Shown here: positions 1-11,425 of the stretch, one piece after another
How positions within the stretch are numbered: the first letter of the stretch is position 1
How the letters are laid out: every line of letters begins with the position of its first letter
Translations under genes and position numbers: made by a program
Notes under the pieces: generated by a model
Told to the model about the DNA's origin: nothing
Seen by the model: the letters and a program-made list of their open reading frames with translations, nothing else
The model's database searches: none
Origin: Chromobotia macracanthus
Taxonomy: Eukaryota; Chordata; Actinopteri; Cypriniformes; Botiidae
Direction: 5' to 3'
DNA length: 64,000 nt
Assembly (NCBI GenBank): GCA_036877525.1
Contig: JAZGTH010000062.1
Coordinates: 7,493,501-7,557,500, forward strand

Positions 1-1760
1 TCTGTGTGATACATCACAACACTCTCTGCACAAAACCTACTGACGGCTTTAACAGCACTCAGTCAGCAGTTGTCATTTAGGGGACTGCAGTTCATCTAGA
101 CCTGAGTGAGTGTGTTCAAGCTTTTCTGGCTATAGTTCAATAATTGAACCAGGGCCATTTTGGGACACCTAGTCCTCAAATTTCCTTTTGTTGTAGATCC
201 CTGGTTTAGTAGGTATATAACCTGCATTTATTTTATATTCCATGTATTTCATTTATTATTTTACTCTCGCTCTCTCTCTGTATATATATATATTTAGATA
301 AAGATCTGCCAATCAGTTTTGTTTTGTGTGTCTGTCCTTTAAGAAAGTCCACAGTCTCCACCATAATGTCAATATTACACACAATTTTCTATAGATTTCA
401 GTCAATTCACTTAAGTCATTTTCTAAACTAAATCATTTTATTACATTAGCTTGTCAAGTCATGTAAAGTTTTGATGCTTCTATAGATGCTTCTATAGATG
501 CTTAGACTTCCACCACAGAAAGCTGTCAGTTTTGTATTCCTCTTAAGTGCTAATCAGACAGTTACAGTAATATGTACAGCAAAAAATCAATGACATTTAA
601 AATGATAGTTTTGGTGCTGAGGTGCTGTAATTTTGCCATTCAGACCATTTTAATACTGATTACAATAACAGCGAACAAAACCTGAATGCCACACTGAAAT
701 CCTGTCTGGATTGGATCTGGATTGGTTCAATGATTGGACACATATTTCACCATTTCCATTCAAAACAAATTTTTTTGAATTTGACAGCAACTACTGAGTG
801 CCACATCATTACTCATAAGACTTCATAAGAAAAGGTTTAAAGGCAGGAGGGTTTGGAGGAGGGTGGGATCTTAAGCTTTTAAAGCTAACTTGTCTACCCT
901 ACCTTTGGTGTGTAGTGGTGGTACAAAGTTTAAGTCTTAAAATAAAAATTGGTCAGATATTTTACATTTCTTTAATTTTTTTCATTCAGTTTATTTTTCA
1001 GTACTGATATCAGTGTTTAGTGCCATAAACTCCTTTTTATGCTATGAGAAGACATAAGTAGGCACAAATGCACTTGTTTGAGACAGATTTTACTAACAAG
1101 CTGCCCTTTGCCAGGTCTCAGTAGAGGCAAGTATTCCTTACAGTACCTCTCTGTACTGTGTTTATCGATTGTCTGGCTGCCAAAGACACCGCAATCAGGG
1201 TGCAAGAGAGGACGCGTCCTGTTTTCTGCTGGGATAAGAGGATCTTTGCATTCTCTGCTAGTGCTCATGTGTGTGCAAGCTCCAGTCCCTAATGATGCTC
1301 TGCTCCTGTCACACAAACATTTAAAACAAACCAGTCGGAGCACAGCTGCTCTTCTCATCTCTGATTGGCCCCTGTTTCTGTTACTTGGGGAGCAACTAAA
1401 TGCCATGGTAGTAAGGTGGAGAATAAATGATACAACAGTGTCAGGAGCACCTGCACTCCACAGGGACACAAAAGATTGATTTGCCAGGGCATGTTTTACC
1501 ACATTTTTTTTATAGTTATACTTTTTTTTATTAATACAGAGTCCAGAAGCTCCCATATGATGTCCTAAATCTGCTTAACCAATTTAAAATAATTTTAGAA
1601 GCACAATTTTGTAATTAATTATCTCAACTGTCTTTCTGTTTTAATTATTCACTCAAGGACCCTGCACTGTATCTGTAGAGCATCTGTAAATGCACAAAGA
1701 ACCTCTGAAGAAAGACTATCCATTTTAATCCTACATGTAACTCAGACAAGGGCTTATGGG
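1..1760. other. Intergenic stretch, no supported gene
   Basis: No exon with convincing splice sites or known protein similarity was seen. The interval 1078-1556 is more GC-rich and open on both strands (133 codons on plus, 179 codons on minus), but neither translation resembles a family I know, and opposite-strand open frames over the same bases usually reflect composition. A short direct repeat (gatgcttctata unit) lies at about 475-503 and a CT/TA simple repeat at about 265-295. A fragment of a TTAA-type MITE is listed separately. Confidence 0.5.
836..907 (-). repeat. TTAA-type MITE family B, fragment
   Basis: This segment matches the terminal part of the longer copy at 35163-35475: an aggagggtgggatctta block, a cttttaa(a/t)gcta block, and an end resembling the consensus ctaccttt. 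It is a partial copy that keeps one end only. The family assignment rests on within-window comparison. Confidence 0.55.
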
Positions 1761-1766
1761 GTCATC

Positions 1767-1768
1767 TG

Positions 1769-1863
<95 letters not shown>

Positions 1864-1888
1864 ATATATATATATATATATATATTGT
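1767..1888. repeat. Compound microsatellite (TCTA)n-(TC)n-(TA)n
   Basis: Three simple repeats follow each other directly: TCTA units from about 1767 to 1818, TC dinucleotides to about 1859, then TA dinucleotides to about 1886. Such loci are typical of fish intergenic DNA and are usually length-polymorphic. Confidence 0.95.
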
Positions 1889-2171
1889 AAAATCTATATC
1901 TATATAAAATCTAATCTATATAACAAACAGGCTTTTTTATGGTATTAAATATTCAACACACGCGTTTAAAGTGGATTAAACACAGTACTGTCTACTGCTT
2001 TTTGCTGCAGCTAACTGTGTTGGGTTGTGTGGTTGAATGAGAGAGAGAGCTATGTGTTGAACACAAAATAAACCAGTACAGTTCTATGTAATTATTTCCA
2101 TTGATCTCACAATTCATTGAAAAGCCATTAGTTTGAAAAAATCTCTTTTCCCATTCCTCTCCATTCTTCAG

Positions 2172-3368
2172 CCCTCCCTTTAAGAACCCCAGCTTTGTAT
2201 CCTAGCAACAAGGCTCGCTCTCGTAGATCTGCAGTGTTGGTGGCAAAGGGTGAGTGCATAGTTACCATCTCATTTCACTGACATATCACTTGTATGCTCA
2301 TAAAATACAGCTCAAAATTAGCCTATCTTTGCATTCCACTATGTATAATTGTTCATTTGCTCAAAGATGGCTGGGAATTGATTGAAAGGGGACTTTTCTC
2401 CTTGAGTTGCTCTTACAAATCCATTGGAATATCCAGTTGTCTTACTTCATGGACATTGTTTGGTTTAAAATGGTACTTTGTAATAGTGCAATAAAATGTT
2501 ATTTTGTGACTTAAGGGAACTGAAATAATACATAGTAAGTCATCATTATAGAATGACTGCAAGAAATAATGAATATGAGAAATATTGTTATCAAGAGGCG
2601 CTCTGGAGAATATTAATAATGAAATGTATTTTTCAAAAGAATGAGCCACAGTCAAAATTAATTAAGCGTTTGGTGTAGCCTGTGATTTGCGTACATAAAA
2701 ACTCTTTCAGTCAGCTGTTATCAGGAGTCCCAGTTATCAATTTTAGGTTTTAAGAACGTTTCCATTAAGTAACAAAAACATTAAAAATGTTGTCTAGGAG
2801 CATTCAAAGCATCCAGTTTTGTATTAGTGTTATTGCCTGGTTTTAAGATTGTTATTCAAACTTTTGTAAATGTTCCAGTAACAACTTAGGAATAATGTCT
2901 TTGATATACATGACATATAATGTAAAAACATTCCACTAACGTTACTGCAAGAACATTTCTGATAACTTTGAGAGAACCTTTAGAGAACATTCTGAGAACA
3001 TTCCCTGCTAGCTTGTTAAAGATCATAAGAGATCTTCTGTTTCAGATACAAACTCTGTAAGTAAGGGAGAGAAGAATTCTGTATGGTTTTCCACTAGCAA
3101 ATCAGTTCCTAGATTTTCTCAGCACTCTAAGAAAAGCGTATAGCTCCATGCGGTGTAACAGAACTCACCTCTCGGACAGTTCCCCCATTTCTGTTGTTTA
3201 TGTTCACACCCCGCAGAACCTATTGCGGAAGAAAGAGCAGGTCAATCTGAAAGTGTGAATGACACTTCAGTCTCCATTGATTGCAACTCTGAAAGAACAC
3301 ATGTAAACTACTTTCAAAATCACAATGATGTTAAATCAAGAAAGAGGCCTGCAGGACTGCATATGCAG
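2172..3368 (+). CDS. Candidate two-exon coding segment of an unidentified gene
   Basis: Two open segments look like internal coding exons. The first (2172-2249) follows a ttcag acceptor and ends at a GTGAGT donor; in the frame with two leading bases it encodes 25 residues rich in Arg and Ser. The second (3217-3368) follows a ccgcag acceptor and ends CAG before a GTAAGT donor; it encodes 50 residues without a stop, beginning PIAEERAGQSES and ending RPAGLHMQ. The phases fit: exon one leaves one base, exon two supplies two. I do not recognise the protein and found no start exon, so this is part of a gene at most. A family A repeat sits in the intron at 2729-3015. An ancient unannotated pseudogene or chance open frames remain possible. 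Splice sites and frame are seen in the sequence; the gene itself is inferred. Confidence 0.35.
2729..3015 (+). repeat. Family A foldback element, copy 1
   Basis: The copy starts with a diverged CCCAGTTATCAATTTTAGG end and finishes near ttccctgctagcttg. Between the ends are the family's repeated AACGTT/AACATT-like motifs and the central TATA-rich block. It is nearly full length. Only non-coding sequence is present, so mobility would have depended on a transposase in trans. Confidence 0.75.
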
Positions 3369-4550
3369 GTAAGTACTCCACTGAAAACCTGACTACGCCC
3401 CTGACCAAATATTAAATATATTAAGCAAAATATTAAGCACTTGTCAGACATGTGAAGGCTCTCTATATCCAGAACCTGTAATGGAAATATCCCTACACAT
3501 CCAGTCTGTACACAAATCGATTGAACAAGAATCAGGTATTTTTCAAGCCTTTTTAAGCCTTCCTCTGAAGCAAACCCCAGAGTATTCAATTCAAGACTTT
3601 TTTACATTTTCTTGAGTGAACACCACAGTGTTTAAAGATATACAGCACAATTAGTTTAATGTAGTTTCAGAAACGGTTCTTGTGTGACTGAGTTTTCTTC
3701 CTTTTTTGAAACTCTCCATATTACCAGGGGCCAAAACAACAATTTGTAAATTGTTGCAAAAACCAAACCCTACAGTGGATTCTCTCGTTGAATTTGCTTT
3801 TTGTGTATGCAAAAGGCTTTGTTTTATCCATGATTGGTCTAGAACGTATTATTCTCTTTCATCATTGTGTTTGCTATGATGTGAGGCAATACGTTCTGCT
3901 TGAACTCAAAGAACTATTTGTTCTTTATCTGTTTTCTGGTTTTGTTTTCTTCTCAAACTACTTTTCCACACAGACATGAATCACATAGCTAGCAAGAACT
4001 TAAAGAGTAACTTCATCTTGCTTATATTTAGAGCAGTAAATTTGTGTTTTTAACACTTGTTCCGCATTTGGGCCTTTAGATATCTTTTGAAAGACAATGG
4101 TTATTGTAGCAAAGAAATGTAATCACCTTAAACTACCTTCAGGCAGTTTTTGTTTTGAATATTCTACAAAAGCTGTTGTTTTCTGCAAGCACTAGCGTAA
4201 CTGTTAACATTGTTAACAGTTTCTGTAATTTTTATATCTAGGTTTGGACTAGACAAATATTATAATTATGTTGTAAATCATTTTTTATTCTGACAGTGAA
4301 AAAACAACGTTGATAGTTAACTCAATATGTCAATGATATCACAAAGAAAATGGATTTATAGAGACTAAGTCAGTTTTCTCGTGTCTGACTCGCACAATGT
4401 GAGGCAGTGCGTGGCTAGGGCAGGAAACAGCTGCCCTCCTTCTGGCTTCATTGATCTGAAATTTCACCCCTGGATTGAAGTCCAGCTTTTATTATTTAGT
4501 TTTAATTACCCCCTCAACCCTCACTCTCACAGGTTGGTGTAGAGACATAA

Positions 4551-4754
4551 TCCCCCGAAGGGTCGGCGGCCGACTACAGCTCCCAGGACATGCGCATACT
4601 TGCGATGAAGGGCAGAGAAATAGACCTGTCAGACATGGCTTAAAGCTTTACCAAAGCTCTGAAAGCAGCCAGCAGAATGAATACAACCAAGTGCTCAAGA
4701 TTATACAGTGCTCTCAACAGAAGAAAAGTATCTGATGTGCATGATGGTACTTAA
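4551..4754 (+). pseudogene. Coding-like island with an internal stop
   Basis: One frame reads as plausible protein across about 68 codons: SPEGSAADYSSQDMR, then ILAMKGREIDLSDMA, a TAA stop at 4641-4643, then SFTKALKAASRMNTTK and further basic residues up to a TAA at 4752-4754. The local GC content is higher than the surroundings. I cannot name the family. It could be a terminal exon ending at the first stop, entered from an acceptor such as cccccgaag just upstream, or a decayed exon or retrocopy whose frame continues past one nonsense change. A strong ctctcacag acceptor lies at about 4524-4532, but the frame it opens from phase 0 stops after five codons. The open frame is seen; its coding status is inferred. 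Confidence 0.25.
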
Positions 4755-5613
4755 GCTCAAGACACTTGTGTCTCTTCTGATTGTTCATTTCTCCAGGTAC
4801 ACTTTAAGCAAGACAGCCTAGCAAATGACCTAATGGACTACAATTATAACTTTGGAATTATGAAACCATTAGTGGTGGAAATGGCTATTTAAATTTAATT
4901 TAAAGGAGAGGAATAAGGATCATTGCCTGTGCCTTTTTATACACCAGGGCAAATTTAGCCATTGCTCAAACACTAGTTGTTGCATGAAATGGGGCTGTAT
5001 TTATTCATTTAGCTTTCTTTTGTAACTGATGGATCTTAGACTCTTATGCAGAAAAACAAGGCAATTCCCCAAACCTCAGAGACAGGGTAGTGCAATTCTT
5101 GGTAATCACAATTTTTAAATAGAACAGAGAGCTGATGGGAAGTGTATATTCTTTAAGCAAATGTTGCCGCAGAGGGCGTGTCTTTATACGTAAACGAAAG
5201 CTTGGTCGGTTTATTAGATTAGCCTGTGATTTGAAAGAATTCGAACATTTGAAGCAAATGGTGTGGTCCTTGCACATGTGTAATTGTTCTGCTTTTAAAT
5301 TGAACATTTGAGGTTTATTTTGCCCCACACATTATCCCCATGACAGAAATCTAGGAAAGTATTAAAAGGGTGGAGAGAGAAAAACAGCTCAGCACAATCC
5401 TGGCTGCATCTCCAAACAGTAATAATATGGCAATAATGGGCAATTCATTGCTTGATTCTTTGATGTTTCTGAGGCTAAACCTCAAAGGATTTTGCAGGCT
5501 CCATGGAAAAGCACTGAAACCTTTAATGGCTGCCTTCTCATATCAGCAAGCTCTCTTTGTTTCCTTCTCTGACATAAAAGATCATATTGAATTCAATTAC
5601 GGCCAACCTCTCT

Positions 5614-5797
5614 GGCCAAAGTTGCCTGTTTACTTTAGCTTAATAATTGCTGCACAATCGCATCGTTTCTGTGATTAAAAATGTCAGCAGTGTCTCATAA
5701 GTGACAGATGGACAAATGTTCCTTCATATTTTTAGTGCAGAAACAGGTGGGTGTTTCCAGGGAGCTCTGTGAGATCTGGTTGTGGTCTGCTCGAAAT
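5614..5797 (+). repeat. Direct repeat, left copy, flanking a family A element
   Basis: This interval of about 185 bp is closely similar to 6071-6260. Shared blocks include ttgcctgtttactttag, gattaaaaatgtcagcag, gtgacagatggac, gcagaaacaggtg and gttgtggtctgc. The family A element at 5800-6069 lies precisely between the two copies. No coding potential was recognised in either. Confidence 0.85.
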
Positions 5798-5799
5798 AA

Positions 5800-6069
5800 C
5801 CCAGCTACCAGGGAATGTTCTAAGAACAACGGTAATGTTCTCGAAAAGTTCTTTTAAAGTTATAAAAAAACATTCTTGCATTAATGTTAATGTTAACACA
5901 TTTTTAATGTAGTTATTTTTAATGTATTTAATTTATCATATATTATTCTTAAGTTGTTAGTGGAACATTTTAAAAATGTTACAGAATTTAAAAAATGTTG
6001 GGTAGAATGTTTTTGTAACTTAATGAAAATGTTACGGAAATATTTTTACAACCTAAAATTATTAGCTGC
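5800..6069 (-). repeat. Family A foldback element, copy 2
   Basis: The ends are cccagctaccagggaatgtt on the left and cctaaaattattagctg on the right, the reverse of copy 1. The interior carries the AACATT/AATGTT motifs. The element fills the gap between two direct copies of about 185 bp of unrelated DNA. Confidence 0.8.
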
Positions 6070-6070
6070 A

Positions 6071-6260
6071 TAGCCAATGTTGCCTGTTTACTTTAGTTCA
6101 ATAATTTCACTTTGCAATCACATTGTTCATCTGATTAAAAATGTCAGCAGAGTTTCATAGGTGACAGATGGACTTAGATAGTTCTGTGATATTTTTTGTG
6201 CAGAAACAGGTGTGTGTTTTCAGGCAGCTTTGCGAGATCTTGTTGTGGTCTGCACGAAAT
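6071..6260 (+). repeat. Direct repeat, right copy, flanking a family A element
   Basis: This is the second copy of the unit at 5614-5797, diverged by scattered substitutions and small indels. It begins where the family A element ends. Confidence 0.85.
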
Positions 6261-7249
6261 GAGGCATGCTCACGAGTGACCGCAGCCATGCTCTCCTTGT
6301 CGAAAACAGACCAGTGCCTGAAGGTCATTTTTGTTAGAGAACACCCTGATTTGTCATCCGTGATTGTTGAAAGCTGCTGTTGACCCAAGTGTGAGGTTTT
6401 ATGGAGGCACCAATCAGGCTGACAGATCTAAGCACGGTGAGGGAACTGCCCAAGCTCATTTTTAAACATTAGGAGAACAAGCAGACAAGAGGGCTTCTTG
6501 GCTTGACTTTGTCAAACCCCTCAGTGAGGTGAAACGGCTCTTGGCTAAAGTGCTTCTGAAGACCCTGTCCATCTGTTCCCCCCGGCCTCTCTGCTTCCAC
6601 TTGTCATTCACAGGGTAAACAAACAATCTACTGCTTATTTATCCTGGACACTGCAGGTCTCCTGCTACCCAAATCTTCCACTGTCTCCCACTATTCCATT
6701 GGTCTGTAAGGTCTTGAGGGATATAGATCATTAATAGATAGGTTTCATAGATTCATGTTTTTGAAAGCAGTTAAACGTCTGCCACACAATTCCCTTTTAG
6801 CCTGAGATAGAGAATAGAGTTTCAGATTTATCTGTCAGAAATGTGAGGGAAGAATTTTAACAGTCCTATGGCTGCGGTATGAATATAGATGTACAAGTGT
6901 TATCACTGTCTAACTATGGCACATGTTTGAATGTTGAATCAAGCAGTTGTTACAGTTATACAGTTAGCTATATAGAAGGTTTTCATTTACTTTAATTTCA
7001 TTTTGTGTACAGTAGGGAACAATGGGGCCCTGGGGTAAAAAGCCCTTTTGATTCTACATTGCAACAAAAACACAAAAGTGTTTTCTTGAGCACCTGCTTT
7101 TCTTAATGCCATGCTTAAATTTTTCTGACTAAAGGTCATTTTGTGCTCACACTGATTTTGGGAAAATGTATATTTTTGTATATTTATAGTTTTGTACAAA
7201 GTGAATAAATCAGTAATATTTCAGTAATCGTCAAATAAGAAAACAATAA

Positions 7250-7540
7250 ATCACAGAACAGTGCATCACCAGCCCTCCAACCCACACCTCCTCCCAGACA
7301 CATGAACACATACATATTTTGACAAGCAAGAAGAACATCGTATCATTGCATTTAGATTGAATGCAATAATTGTACGAAAGGTCTTATGCATTCCAGAGAA
7401 GATATTTATATTGAAATACATATAAATTTAGACCATTAGTAGTTGCTATCAGGATGTGAAGAGACATTCAACTAGCATAACAAGAAATGTTTTGGTAAAT
7501 AATCGCCTACCCTGCCTAAAATACTTAAGTGGTTATGAAA
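7250..7540 (+). repeat. TTAA-type MITE family B, copy with degraded left end
   Basis: The interval matches the copies at 28671-29022 (same orientation) and 35163-35475 (opposite). Shared blocks include cctcc with an acatgaa(c/t) segment, tatcattgca, gaatgcaat and gttgctatcaggatgtgaagagac, and the right end reads cctaccctgcct. The left terminal repeat is not recognisable. It is non-coding. Confidence 0.7.
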
Positions 7541-8630
7541 TCCCAAAAGTGATTAAATGAACAGATGAGGGTTTTTGGAATAAGTATGAATTTTACCATT
7601 TCTTAAAAATATTTTGCTGTATGAAAAGTATTTGCATGATGATATATTTTGCCTTATCACTATTGCATCTGCATCTACACTATATCAATATAAGCTTTTA
7701 CCCCCAGCTGTAGCTGCCTATACACTAGACACTTAATCAAAACAAACTTGTTGTACACAAATTATATTGCATTGCACTCCATTAATATTAAATACAAATT
7801 CATTAGCATTTAGTATTGTCATATCCTTTGGTAAAAATCATATTCCTGTAAAACCGTTTGACATTATTAAAGCTCAATGTAATATGACACTTAATATATT
7901 CTCATGATAAACCTTAAAGACATTTTGCAGTAAACAGGCATGTGTTCAAGAAGGAATGATGACAAACACACATTAGAAAATTACTTGAAATCAATTAGAT
8001 GTAAATTGAAAAAGAACACTTGTAATTTCCTGTTTTCTGTTTTCCAGTCTGTGTCTTCATTAGTTAACTGTATTGGTTAATTTGACCTCATTGTATCGCA
8101 TGCCATTGTAAAATCTATCACCATTTGAGTCGCCTCCCATCCACAGCCTCACAGTCTCACCCTTAAATCCTCTTACTAATGTTTGGTTTTAGTGATCTCT
8201 GAATCCACTCTCCCATAGGCTGTCACCAATCCTCCTGCACTTTATCAGGGTTTGAAATCAACACTCAACTGGCACTTAGAGAGGCGATCTTAGTAGAATA
8301 GTGAAACAGAGTGCCTTAAGGACTCCACAGCTGAAAGTACAGGCATATCCTGCGCAGCTTCTGTACATCTGTTTCTATCTGAGCTTATAAAGGCAACACT
8401 GATTGAGCAAGATTACTTAAAACCCACTTGATCTTCATGGGTTGGAGTCTTGTAAAACTAGACTAGACTAGGGTGTGCAATTAAGGTAAGGACTGTGTAA
8501 AAAGAATAAACAAGCAGGAACATTCAAGCTCTTATTCGACTTATTGTTTATTGCCAACAAACTGTGTATTGTTTTTGAAAAAAGGGTTTGTTATGCCTTA
8601 TTGGAAATGGGTTTTCTTAATATTAAATTA

Positions 8631-9180
8631 TTAATTATTACAATTATTAATTATAATATTAAATATTGTAAACCCAGATACCTTGTACCTTGAGGTACCT
8701 TGAGTCCTTGTACCTTGAATCCTGTCAAGGCAGGTCCTTAAGGCATTAGTATGTGTCAAAGTAACCCAGCTGCACCGCATATAATTATATATATATATAT
8801 ATATATATAACAACAGAACTTATCATATAGATATATAACATAATGTACAATATGGTTTTGACAGAGACTTATTCTCCTGACATTTCCACAATATTTCCAT
8901 TTTACTGAAGAATACAGAATAGTTGTCATGTTCTCAAAATAAGATGTACTCCTCACAATAGTAACCCCCAAAACACAGAACAGACACTCTTCTAAATCCC
9001 AACCTAACACACCATTACACAATAACAAGTCTCCCCATTCTCTCCTTTTATACATAAATAACTCTAATGGCTCTACTCATCCAATCATATGCAAAGCATG
9101 ATGGGAAGGGGAAATCCTCAGCCCAGTGTAGCAATGCTACGTTAATCTCAACAGGAATAATTCATGTAGCCCCAGTGTAA
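8631..9180. other. AT-rich and repeat-like stretch, possible LTR remnant on minus
   Basis: The interval holds a short imperfect tandem array (ccttgtaccttga units, about 8684-8722) and a TA microsatellite (about 8786-8809). To its right, on the minus strand, a promoter-like TATA motif (tataaaaggag, plus coordinates about 9041-9055) is followed by several hundred bases without coding potential. That arrangement resembles an LTR, but I see no TG/CA boundaries, target duplication or internal retroelement sequence. Confidence 0.25.
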
Positions 9181-9342
9181 ATGAATTAAATACACTTGGA
9201 TTATGTTCTACAAAATTTAAATGGATTGTAAAGAAATTAAATAATTAAGTTATCATAAATGTTGAAGAACTGTGACTTAGCACAAGATTAAGCTGTGTAA
9301 ATGCTATTGGCTTAATAGGAACCTAGGTTGAGTCCTGTTTAA

Positions 9343-9343
<1 letters not shown>

Positions 9344-9378
<35 letters not shown>
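9344..9378. repeat. (GT)n microsatellite
   Basis: An uninterrupted run of about 17 GT dinucleotides. Confidence 0.95.
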
Positions 9379-9382
<4 letters not shown>

Positions 9383-9828
9383 ATGGTGTTGAATAATTTT
9401 ATTTTATTATAATAATTTGAATAATTTTATTTTATTGTTTTTATTATTTATATTTATTTATTATAGTTGTGTTGCATAATTTTATTAACTCAATTCAGTA
9501 AGCAGGAAAAATCATTTCTTGACTGAATGACTATGCTGAAAAAAACATGTTGTCCAGACAAAAAAAGATGACCTAGCCATTTCAGTGTAGCATGCACTTG
9601 TTTTCGGAAAATCCGTTTTGTAAATGTGGAGCATCAGATAAGCTCAGATTATTTCTGCATGGATTGCTTCAAGTGCAACAGTCATATCTGCAGATTGAAC
9701 TGGAGTACAAACAACCTGAATTAATATTCTTGTGAAGAAATACCCCTGGAATGCCATCTGGATCCTATCCCATTTCAAAGTGCTTAAGGAAAAATGAGCT
9801 TGCAAATACTTATACCTGACTCTAATGC

Positions 9829-10062
9829 CACACTTTGCTGCCTTACATTTTTATGTTTAATCAGCTTGGCTTTACAAGTCATTTCAACTTAATAGTTTAA
9901 ATCCTGACTGGTGTAACTTATAAAAATAATTAAAATTTCAAATATTTTTAATAAGTTACAGCAACTCAAGACCAATCAAGATTACAAAGAGTAAGTTGAA
10001 ATGACTTGTGCAACAAAATTGATTAAACTTACAAATTTAAGGCAGCAAAGTTTTACAGTGTG
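9829..10062. repeat. Foldback MITE with about 100-bp inverted arms
   Basis: The left arm (about 9829-9925) contains ctttgctgcctta, gtttaatcag and acaagtcatttcaactta. The right arm (about 9950-10062) carries their reverse complements (taagttgaaatgacttgt, ttgattaaac, taaggcagcaaag). The outer ends read cacactttg and caaagttttacagtgtg. The arms are separated by a short AT-rich centre. The form is a typical non-autonomous DNA element of fish genomes; the superfamily was not determined. Confidence 0.8.
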
Positions 10063-10290
10063 CTTTTATTTAGCAAAACTGGCATGCTTCCTTTACATGT
10101 ACAGTTTGGCATCATTACTCTGCTCAATGCAAGACTGCTGTTGGAACTGATGAATCAAAAGCCATAAAATGCCATTTATTGATTTATTCACTTGACTTAA
10201 GGGAAGCAATGACATCAATGAGAGACTCAGTGAGACTGTCAAGTCAGACGAGTTCTCATCAGTTCTAAGCGACTCCACAGGAAGTGCCAA

Positions 10291-10520
10291 CCCAGCTAAC
10301 AAGGAACATTCTCAGAACATTGGCAAACGCTCTGTTAAAGTTCTCTTAAATTTATCATAAAGCATCCTTGTAGTAATATTAGTAGAAGGTTTTAAACAGT
10401 ATCATATATTCCAAAAACATTCTTATTAAGTTGTTAGTGGAACATTTTGTGATGTTATAGGACTTTAATAAACTTAAATAACATTCTTTTAAATAATGTC
10501 TAAAAAACTGGATGTTTTGG
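10291..10520 (-). repeat. Family A foldback element, copy 3 (right-truncated)
   Basis: The copy begins cccagctaacaaggaacatt and includes cattcttattaagttgttagtgg and aaaaaactggatgtttt. It ends before the second terminal repeat, so one end is missing. Confidence 0.75.
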
Positions 10521-11145
10521 GCTCTTGCAGCTGTCACAATCATTTAAAAAAAAGTCAAGTGTGACATTCTTGTTAAACTATGGAGCTTTAAAAGTTGCTT
10601 TAGGAGCCTCTTCTGTTTGTTTTATGTATTGTTTATTATTCTTTTTATTGTTTATTTTTTCTTATCACAGAAACAAACATTCACTGAGCACCAACATATT
10701 GCTTGTCCTAAAAACTGGCAGTTTCTTTGTACAGAATATCTCAAAGTCACCGGGGATATCTGTGGTAGCCAGGATAGCTTTGTTGTTGCTGGAAGTTCTT
10801 CACCATGGTGATGGTATGTCAACTGCTTCTCTCTGCTCTAAGGCACTTGTGGCAGAGAGCATATATGTGGTCCATTTTCTCCTTTGAAGTGAGCATGACA
10901 AGAGAAGAGAGAAAGAGATATGGCTTGCCATTAGAGCAGGGTGAGAAGTGGGTCAGTGGCCTATTATAGAGAGCCTGGTGCACAATCTGGGATGAGTGAA
11001 CTTGTTCTGTTGTGCAGAAAGATGGAAACATAGTTAGATACTGACTGAGGACTAGCATCACTGAACAGGAAACAAATATATAAAACAAATACCAGCATTC
11101 AGTGTTACATTTATTAGTGTGCCGGTGATGAAAATACAATTTAAG

Positions 11146-11425
11146 TAACAATTTAGTTTGTAAGTATGTTTCCCTAACAATTTCATTAAGTAACCAAAAC
11201 ATTAAAAACATTTTTGAAATGTTCTAGGACATTGTATTAATAATATTGCTTGGTTATAAGAATATTATTCAAACATATTTTAATTCTGCAATGTTTTTAC
11301 GTTCCACTATCAACTTAATAACAGTTTTGATATATATCATATATAATGTTAAAAAAGTTCCATTAACATTACTGCAAGAACATTTCTGATAACATTTTGA
11401 TAACATTCTTTCCCTGTTAGCTGGT
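11146..11425 (+). repeat. Family A foldback element, copy 4
   Basis: The left end is degraded (taacaatttagtttgtaag); the right end ccctgttagctgg is well kept. The interior retains attgcttggttataagaa, the gatatatatcatatata centre and cattactgcaagaacattt, the family's most conserved blocks. Confidence 0.8.

Noticed and set aside
4575..4600. ZNF143/Staf-like motif (actacagctcccaggacatg)
   Set aside because: The spacing between CCCAG and the final ATGC differs from the known motif, so it is not a convincing site.
6530..6616. Open segment with AG/GT borders encoding EVKRLLAKVLLKTL
   Set aside because: Short, with no partner exon and no recognisable similarity; likely chance.
8820..9180. Possible solo LTR on the minus strand
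   Set aside because: Only a TATA-like motif supports it; there are no TG/CA ends, target duplication, primer-binding site or internal genes.
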